Shown in pieces: positions 1-4,968 of a stretch of 5,326 bases of DNA. The DNA comes from Reyranella sp. (GTDB lineage: Bacteria; Pseudomonadota; Alphaproteobacteria; Reyranellales; Reyranellaceae), in the NCBI GenBank assembly GCA_004296815.1, contig SCVT01000560.1:1-5326 (forward strand). The letters run 5' to 3'. Each line of letters starts with the position of its first letter. Position 1 is the stretch's first letter. The translations under genes and the position numbers were made by a program. Under the pieces are notes generated by a model that made no database searches, was not told where the DNA came from, and was given only the letters and a program-made list of their open reading frames with translations.

Positions 1-107
1 AGGCCCACCTCGTCGTCGGTGCCGCCCTCGATGAAGTCGTAGGCGATCTTGGGCAGCCGCTTCTTGGCGAGCTTGCGCAGATCCTCGATGTTGACGACAC
101 CTTGCAT
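1..107 (-). CDS. FMN-dependent alpha-hydroxy-acid dehydrogenase (L-lactate dehydrogenase / glycolate oxidase family), N-terminal fragment
   Basis: Only the first 35 codons are inside the window; the gene continues past the left edge. The ATG at 107-105 has a GGGAG Shine-Dalgarno sequence 9 nt upstream. The peptide begins MQGVVNIEDLRKLAKKRLP and continues with KIAYDFIEGGTDDE. The 'N-x-x-D-L-R-x-x-A-x-x-R-L-P' helix followed by 'Y-D-F-I-E-G-G-x-x-D-E' is the typical N-terminus of FMN-dependent 2-hydroxy-acid oxidases and dehydrogenases (LldD, mandelate dehydrogenase, glycolate oxidase). These enzymes oxidise an L-2-hydroxy acid to the 2-oxo acid. The catalytic His and the FMN-barrel residues lie outside the window, so substrate and intactness cannot be judged. 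It diverges from the GST-like gene and is not part of the dehydrogenase operon. The family call is good; lactate as substrate is a guess. Confidence 0.85.
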   Translation of the reverse strand, partial: MQGVVNIEDLRKLAKKRLPKIAYDFIEGGTDDEVG

Positions 108-138
108 TGTCTAACACTCCCGATTGGGCCCGATTATC
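108..138. promoter_or_regulatory. 31-bp divergent intergenic region
   Basis: This is the only true intergenic space in the window. It separates the start codons of two divergent genes, the alpha-hydroxy-acid dehydrogenase (minus) and the GST-like gene (plus). It holds the ribosome binding site of the minus gene but no convincing -35/-10 pair and no operator-like inverted repeat. At 31 bp it cannot hold two full promoters and leaders, so at least one promoter must extend into the opposite gene's 5' coding sequence. That is inferred from the spacing alone. Confidence 0.5.
117..121 (-). promoter_or_regulatory. Ribosome binding site of the alpha-hydroxy-acid dehydrogenase gene
   Basis: The minus strand reads GGGAG, then 9 nt, then ATG at 107. 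This supports the chosen start and direction of the left-edge gene even though only 35 codons are visible. Confidence 0.7.
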
Positions 139-1059
139 ATGAGCAACCTCATCCTTCACCACTACGATTTCTCCAATTTCGCGGAGAAGGCCCGCCTGAT
201 GATGGGGTTCAAGGCGCTGGCCTGGCGCGGGGTCGAGATTCCGCCGATCGCGCCCAAGCCCAAGCTGACACCCCTGACCGGCGGCTACCGGCGGACGCCC
301 GTTCTGCAGGACGGAGCGGACGTGTGGTGCGACACGCGCCTGATCGCCCGCGAACTGGAGCGACGCGTCCCCTCGCCCACCTTCTTCCCGCAGAAGACGG
401 CGGGTGCCGCCGAGGCCATCGCCTGGTGGGCCGAGCAGCAGTTCATGCGGCCGGTGGCCCTCTACGTCTCGGGCATCAATGCCGACCATATGCCGGAAGG
501 GCTGCACGCCGACCGAGCCAGGGTGCACGGCCTGCCCCAGCCCTCGATCGAGGCGGTGCGGAAGGCCGCGACCCGCAACCTGCACCTCGTGCGGCCGCAG
601 ATCCGCTGGATCGCCGGCATGCTGGCCGACGGCCGCGACTATCTGCTGGGCGACACGCCCTGCATCGCCGACTTCGCGACCTATCACGTCGTCTGGTTCT
701 TCCGCGGCCGCCACATCGACTGCCGCCTGGAGCTGGCTACTTACCCTCGCCTGCTCGCCTGGCGCGACCGCATGGCGCGGATCGGCCACGGCAGGCGCAC
801 CGACATCACCGCCGACGAGGCGCTGGCCATCGCGCGCGACGCCACGCCCGCGCCCCCTCGCCCGTCGAGCCCGCAGGACGGCGATCCGATGCCCGGCCAG
901 AGTGCCCGCGTTCGGCCCAACGACAATGCCAGGGACTGGGTCGAGGGCCAGGTGACCTACATCGATGCCGACGAGATCGCGCTGCTGCGCCAGGATCCCG
1001 AAGTCGGCGACGTCACGGTCCACTTCCCGCGGCTGGGCTACGACTGGCGCAGCCTCTAG
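139..1059 (+). CDS. Glutathione S-transferase family protein with C-terminal extension (306 aa)
   Basis: This is a cytosolic GST-like protein. Residues 1-76 read as the thioredoxin-fold domain: an N-terminal beta strand leads to S12 in 'DFSNFAEKAR', the usual catalytic Ser/Cys place, then the cis-proline motif 'RRTPVLQDG' (P54), and 'CDT' (64-66) where 'ES' usually helps bind the glutathione gamma-glutamyl group. Residues 85-215 are an all-alpha domain with the N-capping 'LLGDTPCIADFATYH' (169-183), typical of GST C-domains. Usual GSTs are 200-230 aa. Here a Pro/Arg-rich linker (about 235-258) leads to an extra segment (about 260-306) with 'ARDWVEG' and 'VTVHFPRLGYDW'. An in-frame TTG at 124 is upstream, but the ATG at 139 begins directly at the first strand and is preferred. 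Neither has a clear Shine-Dalgarno sequence, so initiation may be weak or leaderless. Substrate is unknown; glutathione conjugation or isomerisation is inferred from the fold. Confidence 0.85.
   Translation: MSNLILHHYDFSNFAEKARLMMGFKALAWRGVEIPPIAPKPKLTPLTGGYRRTPVLQDGADVWCDTRLIARELERRVPSPTFFPQKTAGAAEAIAWWAEQQFMRPVALYVSGINADHMPEGLHADRARVHGLPQPSIEAVRKAATRNLHLVRPQIRWIAGMLADGRDYLLGDTPCIADFATYHVVWFFRGRHIDCRLELATYPRLLAWRDRMARIGHGRRTDITADEALAIARDATPAPPRPSSPQDGDPMPGQSARVRPNDNARDWVEGQVTYIDADEIALLRQDPEVGDVTVHFPRLGYDWRSL
1056..1059. other. Overlapping convergent stop codons (shared CTAG)
   Basis: The palindrome CTAG holds the TAG of the GST-like gene on the plus strand (1057-1059) and the TAG of the beta2 oxidoreductase on the minus strand (1058-1056). 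The two genes therefore end tail to tail with no spacer. I find no stem-loop plus T-run terminator around it on either strand. Any terminator would have to lie inside the opposite gene, or termination would be factor-dependent. Confidence 0.9.
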
Positions 1060-2165
1060 CGGAAGCGCTCGATCTGCAATCCGTCGATCGGCGTGTTGGT
1101 CGAGCCGGTCGCGACCAGCTCCGCCATCACCGCGCCGGTCGCCGGTCCGAGCTGGAATCCGTGGGTCGAGAAGCCGAACTGGTGGAACACGCCTCCCGAG
1201 GTCGAGCTGCGGCCGACCACGGGGATGCCGTCGGGCATGTAGGCCTCGATGCCCGCCCAGGCGCGCACGATGGTGGCCTCGTGCATGGCGGGGAACAGCT
1301 CCCACACGGTGCGGGCGCTGATCGCGAGCTTCTCCCAGTCGATCACCGTCTCGTTGCTGTCGCGATGGGGCGTGGCGAGATGGCCGCCGCCGATCACGAC
1401 GGTGCCGTTGTCGCGCTGCTTGAAGGAGAGCTTGCGGCCACGCAGGATCACGACGGGCTGGATGAAGGGGGGAAGCCGGCTGGTCACCATCAGCATCGGC
1501 GCGACGACCTTGAGCGGCACCGGCTCGCCCAGCATGGCGGCGATCCGGTCGGCCCAGGCACCGGCTGCGTTCACGACCTTGGGCGCCTCGAACGCGCCGT
1601 CGCTCGTCTCGACCCGCCAGTTGGCGCCGGAACGCGCGAGGCCCGTCACGGTCACGCCCTCGACGATCTCGGCGCCGAGCTCCACGGCGCGGCGGCGGAA
1701 GGCCTGCGTGGTGATGAAAGGATCGGCCGCCCCGTCGCGGCGCGAGACCACGCCGCCGGGGCAATAGTCGGAGACGGCGGGCACCAGCCGCTTCAGCTCG
1801 GCGCGGTCGATCATCTCCTCGTGCGTGAAGCCCTTGAGGCGAAGATCGTCGACCCGCGCCTTGAAGCCCGCCAGCTCCTCGTCGCTCTCGGCCACCAGCA
1901 CGGTGCCATGGCTCTCGAAGCCGCAATTGTCGCCGACCAGCTCCTCGATCCTCTCCCAGATGTCCATCGAGGCGATCGACAGCGGGATCTCGGCGAGGTC
2001 GCGCGCGAGCTGGCGCACGCCGCCGGCATTGACGCCCGAGGCGTGGCGGCCGGCGTAGTCCTTCTCGATCAGGATCGGCTTCAGGCCGCGCAGCGCGAGA
2101 TGCAGCGCCGTCGAGCAGCCGTGCAGGCCGCCGCCGATGATCACGACATCGGCGGTGCGGGCCAC
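1056..2165 (-). CDS. FAD-dependent oxidoreductase, DAO family (beta2 subunit; HcnC/OoxB-like), 369 aa
   Basis: This looks like the catalytic-type subunit of a heteromeric amine or amino-acid dehydrogenase, oxidising a C-N bond with FAD. The N-terminal Rossmann motif is 'VVIIGGGLHGCSTA' (GxGxxG at 11-16), with the ribose-binding acidic residue in 'LIEKD' (about 34). 'HASGVNAGGVR' (41-51) is the conserved flavin-contacting loop of the DAO / HcnC / opine oxidase group. 'VVNAAGAWAD' (197-206) is the second FAD-contacting motif. 'RAWAGIEAYMPDGIPVVG' (301-318) and 'GFSTHGFQLGPATG' (331-344) form the C-terminal flavin-binding region. Length suits the family. The start is GTG at 2165, one nt after the alpha stop codon, with GGTGGAG 7 nt upstream; the next ATG (M67) would delete the Rossmann fold. 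It is the last gene of the operon and is translationally coupled to alpha. Hydrogen cyanide synthase subunit C is an alternative database label, but opine, proline, hydroxyproline or D-amino-acid substrates are equally possible. Confidence 0.85.
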   Translation of the reverse strand: MARTADVVIIGGGLHGCSTALHLALRGLKPILIEKDYAGRHASGVNAGGVRQLARDLAEIPLSIASMDIWERIEELVGDNCGFESHGTVLVAESDEELAGFKARVDDLRLKGFTHEEMIDRAELKRLVPAVSDYCPGGVVSRRDGAADPFITTQAFRRRAVELGAEIVEGVTVTGLARSGANWRVETSDGAFEAPKVVNAAGAWADRIAAMLGEPVPLKVVAPMLMVTSRLPPFIQPVVILRGRKLSFKQRDNGTVVIGGGHLATPHRDSNETVIDWEKLAISARTVWELFPAMHEATIVRAWAGIEAYMPDGIPVVGRSSTSGGVFHQFGFSTHGFQLGPATGAVMAELVATGSTNTPIDGLQIERFR

Positions 2166-2166
2166 C

Positions 2167-3576
2167 CTAGCGCTCCACCGCCTTGCGCTCGGCCTCGCTG
2201 ATCGGCAGCGAGGCGAGCTCGGCGAGCGTGATCGGCTTCACCGGCGGGCGGAGCCGGTAGTAGCCGACCTGCTCAGGGCTCGTGCCGCGTTCGGCAGCGA
2301 TCAGCTCCGTGACGGTGAGGCCGCACAGCCTTCCCTGGCACGGGCCCATGCCGCAGCGCAGGAAGGCCTTCATCTGGTTCGGCCCTTCGCAGCCCATGCG
2401 GGCGGTGTCGCGGACCTGCTTCGCAGTCACTTCCTCGCAGCGGCAGGCGAGCGTTTCGCCCTCGGGCCGGCGGAAGGCGTCGGCGGGACGGTTGAGCCAG
2501 TCGAGGAAGGCGCGGCCCATCTCCTCGCGCTGCAGCTTCTGGCGGATCGCCTGCGTGTCGGGCAGCGTCGCCTCGGGCCGCAGCGCGCGCACGGCGGCGA
2601 TGGCCGCGATGCGCCCGCGCTCGGCAGCGGCCGTGCCGCCGGCGATGCCGGCGCCGTCGCCCGCCACGGCGATGCCGGGGACGGAGCTGCCGAAATCGGC
2701 GTCGAGCACGGGCACGAAGCAGAGCTGGCGGTCGTTCCAGGTGTGCGCGACACCCGCCGCATTGGCGAGATTCACGTTGGGCACCACGCCCTGGTGCAGC
2801 AGCAGCAGGTCAGCCGGCAGGCGGCGCTCGACGCTGCCGTTGGCGAACACGACCTCCGTCAGCTTGTCCTTGCCCACGGCCTCGATCGTGTCGGCGCGAT
2901 GCACCGGTACCTTGGCGCGGACCTCGCGCAGCAGCGACAGGCCCTTGGCGAAGTACGGCGACAGCATGAAGTCGGGCAGATGGAACATCGCCATCGCCCA
3001 GTTGCGGCGCGGCGTGGTGTCGAGGATGGCGTCGATCTTCCCGCCGGCGCGCAGCGTCTGCGCGGCCAGCAGCCAGAGCAGCGGGCCGCTGCCCGCCATG
3101 ACGGTGCGGCCCTGCGTGACGAGGCCCTGCGCCTTGAGCGCCGTCTGCGCGCCGCCCGCCGTCATCACACCCGGCAAGGTCCAGCCGGGGATCGGGAACG
3201 GCCGCTCCTGCGAGCCGGTGGCAATGATCACGCGCTTCGCCGCGATCATGCGCGCCTTGCCGCCGACCGAGACGCCCACGATCTTCTCGCGATCGAGGCT
3301 CCACACGGTGGCGCCGTTCACAATCAGCGCGCCGCTCGCCTTCGCATCGGCCGCGAGCGCGGCGCCGTCCCAGTAGTCCTCGCCCAGGATCGCGCGATCC
3401 TTGACCGGCGTGGAGGTGATGGCGCGGTAGATCTGGCCGCCGACGCCGGGATTCTCATCGAACAGCACCGTGGAGACACCCGCGCGCGCCGCGAGCGCAG
3501 CCGCGGCAAGTCCTGCCGGGCCGCCGCCGACGATGACGAGATCGTAGGACGAAGCGAGGTCGGACGCGGCGGTCAT
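2167..3576 (-). CDS. FAD/NAD(P)-type oxidoreductase with C-terminal BFD-like [2Fe-2S] region (alpha subunit; HcnB/OoxA-like), 469 aa
   Basis: This is the electron-transfer flavoprotein subunit of the heteromeric dehydrogenase. The N-terminal Rossmann motif is 'DLVIVGGGPAGLAAA' (GxGxxG about 17-22), followed by 'LFDENPGVGGQIY' (38-50) and the 'IIATGSQERPFPIPGW' stretch (117-132) of the glutathione-reductase-like fold. A second dinucleotide site, 'VMAGSGPLLWLLAA' (159-172), lacks the third Gly of GxGxxG. 'GIAVAGDGAGIAGG' (301-314) is the C-terminal FAD motif. After residue 371 comes a BFD-like region with C378-x-C380, C396, and 'RCGMGPCQGRLCG' (C408, C413, C418), expected to bind a [2Fe-2S] cluster. 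The ATG at 3576 overlaps the gamma TGA as ATGA, with GGGAGG 7 nt upstream. A longer in-frame extension to 3747 is Arg/Pro-rich antisense-like sequence over the gamma gene and is rejected. The length matches HcnB and opine oxidase A subunits. The substrate cannot be read from this subunit. Confidence 0.88.
   Translation of the reverse strand: MTAASDLASSYDLVIVGGGPAGLAAAALAARAGVSTVLFDENPGVGGQIYRAITSTPVKDRAILGEDYWDGAALAADAKASGALIVNGATVWSLDREKIVGVSVGGKARMIAAKRVIIATGSQERPFPIPGWTLPGVMTAGGAQTALKAQGLVTQGRTVMAGSGPLLWLLAAQTLRAGGKIDAILDTTPRRNWAMAMFHLPDFMLSPYFAKGLSLLREVRAKVPVHRADTIEAVGKDKLTEVVFANGSVERRLPADLLLLHQGVVPNVNLANAAGVAHTWNDRQLCFVPVLDADFGSSVPGIAVAGDGAGIAGGTAAAERGRIAAIAAVRALRPEATLPDTQAIRQKLQREEMGRAFLDWLNRPADAFRRPEGETLACRCEEVTAKQVRDTARMGCEGPNQMKAFLRCGMGPCQGRLCGLTVTELIAAERGTSPEQVGYYRLRPPVKPITLAELASLPISEAERKAVER
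2173..2179 (-). promoter_or_regulatory. Ribosome binding site of the beta2 oxidoreductase (supports GTG start)
   Basis: GGTGGAG on the minus strand lies within the last codons of the alpha gene, 7 nt before the GTG at 2165. It supports the non-ATG start and coupled reinitiation after the alpha TAG at 2169-2167. Confidence 0.7.
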
Positions 3577-3866
3577 CGGCCGGCCTCCCGGCGGCCGAGC
3601 TGCGTCTCGACCTTCATGCCCTCGCGCACGGGGACCAGACAGCCCTGTCGGCTGCCGACGCCGTCGACCGTGACCAGGCACTCGAAGCAGACGCCCATCA
3701 GGCAGTAGGGCGCGCGCGGCGCGCCAGTGACGGGCGTGGTGCGGCAATGGTCGATGCCGGCGGCGATCAGGGCCGCGGCCACCGTATCCCCTGCCCGTGC
3801 CGCGACCGGCTTGCCGTCGACGGTGATCGCGACGGCGCTGCCCGCGTCAGCCAGCCTCTTGAACAT
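3573..3866 (-). CDS. Small (2Fe-2S)-binding ferredoxin-like protein (gamma subunit; HcnA-like), 97 aa
   Basis: This is a plant-type ferredoxin-like electron carrier (Fer2_4 / HcnA type), expected to be the small iron-sulfur subunit of the dehydrogenase. It has a beta-grasp start, 'VAITVDGKPVAARAGDTVAAALIAAG' in two overlapping runs (12-29 and 24-37). The cluster cysteines follow the pattern C55-x4-C60-x2-C63-x12-C76, within 'YCLMGVCFECLVTVDG' and 'GCLVPVREGM'. An extra C41 is not part of the pattern. The length of about 100 aa suits HcnA and opine or hydroxyproline dehydrogenase small subunits. The ATG at 3866 has GGAGG 4 nt upstream; a GTG at 3881 would add five residues but has no Shine-Dalgarno sequence and is less likely. 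The gene overlaps the end of beta1 by 20 bp and the start of alpha by 4 bp, so equimolar coupled synthesis is likely. Confidence 0.9.
   Translation of the reverse strand: MFKRLADAGSAVAITVDGKPVAARAGDTVAAALIAAGIDHCRTTPVTGAPRAPYCLMGVCFECLVTVDGVGSRQGCLVPVREGMKVETQLGRREAGR
3584..3589 (-). promoter_or_regulatory. Ribosome binding site of the alpha subunit (decides the 3576 start)
   Basis: GGGAGG on the minus strand is 7 nt before the ATG at 3576. It sits within the end of the gamma gene and picks this start over the longer reading frame. The flanks CGGCC (3581-3585) and GGCCG (3593-3597) could pair as a small stem with the Shine-Dalgarno sequence mostly in the loop. Such a hairpin could tie alpha translation to ribosomes finishing gamma, but chance pairing is likely in such GC-rich DNA. 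Confidence 0.7.
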
Positions 3867-4968
3867 GAAACCTCCGGGCACTGAAGGGAGCGACGAGCGA
3901 CTTGTCGAGCGACCCGCGCGCGATCATCGGCGCGATGATGAGCGCATGGTTGGCGGCCAGGGTCACGCCGGAATGGCAGCAGACGGTGAAGGCGCCGGGA
4001 TGCGTCGGGGACTCGTCGTAGATCGGGAAGCCGTCCTGGGTCATCACGCGGATGGCGCTCCAGGTGCGCACCACGTTGACATTGGCCAGCAGCGGGAACT
4101 GCCGGACCGCACGCTCGGCCTCGGTGGCGCTGACGCCGACCGTGAGCCCTGACGGGTCGACGCTCTCTTCCTTTGAGTCGCCGATCATCACCGTGCCCTC
4201 GTCGGTCTGACGCAGGGTGACGACGGGATGGTTCATGAAGGGCCGCAGCCGCTCGGTGACGACGATCTGGCCGCGCTCGGGCTTCATCGGCGCCTCGAGC
4301 CCGACCATGGGGGCGAGCCGCATGTTGGCGTTGCCGGCGGCGAGCGCGACCTTGGCCGCGCGGATCTCGCCGTGCTCCGTCGTCAGCCGGAACTCGCCGC
4401 CTTCCTTCACGATGTTGTCGACCCGGTGGCTCGGCAGGTAGGTGACGCCCCGCGCGTTGATGGCGGTGTGCAGCGTGCGGAACAGGCGGAGCGAGTTCAC
4501 ATGGCCGTCGAGCGGGCAGAAGCTGCCGCCCACGACCTCGCGGCCGATGTCGGGCAGCATCTTCTTCACCTGGTCGTGGTCCAGGATCTCGGTCTTGTAG
4601 TCGACGATGCCGGGCTGGTTGTGCAGGCGCTTCAGAATGTTGGCGCGCGCCTCGAGCTCCTTCTCCGACAGGCAGAGATGGAAGCCACCGGGACGCTGGA
4701 AGGAGACGTCGAGGCCGGTCTCCTGCTTCAGCAGATCCGAGAAGCCGCCCCAGGCGTTGGAGGAGCGGATGGTCCAGCCGGCATAGGGCGCGAGGCCCAG
4801 CCCCTTGCTCTGAACCCAGACGAGCGCGAAGTTGCCGCGGCTCGCGCGCACCGCGCGGTCGCCTTCATCGAGGACGACGACGCGGCAGCCCTCGCGTGCC
4901 AGGCCCCAGGCAGTGGCGACGCCGACCAGCCCGCCGCCGACGACCGCGACATCGTATTCAGCGACCAT
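3847..4968 (-). CDS. FAD-dependent oxidoreductase, DAO family (beta1), 373 aa
   Basis: This is a second DAO-fold flavoprotein, clearly different in sequence from beta2. The Rossmann motif is 'VAVVGGGLVGVATAWGLA' (GxGxxG 11-16), with acidic D34 in 'VVLDEGD'. 'ASRGNFALVWVQSKGLG' (42-58) replaces the ASGxNAGGVR loop of beta2 and marks a separate subgroup. The middle FAD motif is 'VALAAGNANM' (207-216), without the usual Gly-Trp. 'RTWSAIRVMTQDGFPIYDE' (301-319) and 'VCCHSGVTLAANHALIIAP' (329-347) form the C-terminal flavin and substrate region. The vicinal C330-C331 lies next to the expected flavin edge. The start ATG at 4968 has GGGGAG 6 nt upstream and overlaps the permease end by 11 bp. The gene lies between transporter and gamma, so it probably oxidises the imported amine, amino acid or opine. 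Whether it joins the alpha/gamma complex or works alone cannot be decided from sequence. Confidence 0.85.
   Translation of the reverse strand: MVAEYDVAVVGGGLVGVATAWGLAREGCRVVVLDEGDRAVRASRGNFALVWVQSKGLGLAPYAGWTIRSSNAWGGFSDLLKQETGLDVSFQRPGGFHLCLSEKELEARANILKRLHNQPGIVDYKTEILDHDQVKKMLPDIGREVVGGSFCPLDGHVNSLRLFRTLHTAINARGVTYLPSHRVDNIVKEGGEFRLTTEHGEIRAAKVALAAGNANMRLAPMVGLEAPMKPERGQIVVTERLRPFMNHPVVTLRQTDEGTVMIGDSKEESVDPSGLTVGVSATEAERAVRQFPLLANVNVVRTWSAIRVMTQDGFPIYDESPTHPGAFTVCCHSGVTLAANHALIIAPMIARGSLDKSLVAPFSARRFHVQEAG
3871..3875 (-). promoter_or_regulatory. Ribosome binding site of the gamma subunit (decides the 3866 start)
   Basis: GGAGG on the minus strand lies only 4 nt before the ATG at 3866, inside the beta1 gene. 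The spacing is short but workable. If GTG 3881 were the start, this sequence would lie inside the gene, so it favours the 97-aa product. Confidence 0.6.

Noticed and set aside
124..138. TTG start for the GST-like gene
   Set aside because: It would add five residues before the first strand and has no ribosome binding site; the ATG at 139 fits GST family starts.
102..2201. A 699-codon open frame on the plus strand crossing the GST gene and the beta2 gene
   Set aside because: It is in a different frame over GST and antisense to beta2, both of which have recognisable folds. Its translation is rich in Arg, Ala, Gly, His and Asp without any family motif, as expected from stop-poor GC-rich DNA.
3581..3597. 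Hairpin CGGCC/GGCCG around the alpha ribosome binding site as a regulatory element
   Set aside because: Five base pairs with a 7-nt loop in very GC-rich coding DNA is likely by chance; noted only with the ribosome binding site.
2137..3708. A 523-codon plus-strand open frame opposite the alpha subunit
   Set aside because: It is antisense to the well-supported alpha gene, low in hydrophobic-core patterning, and shows no motif; it is a codon-bias shadow.
3577..3747. A 57-residue N-terminal extension of the alpha subunit
   Set aside because: The extension is Arg/Pro/Gly-rich, lies over the gamma gene in another frame, and the ATG at 3576 has a strong Shine-Dalgarno sequence just before the Rossmann fold.
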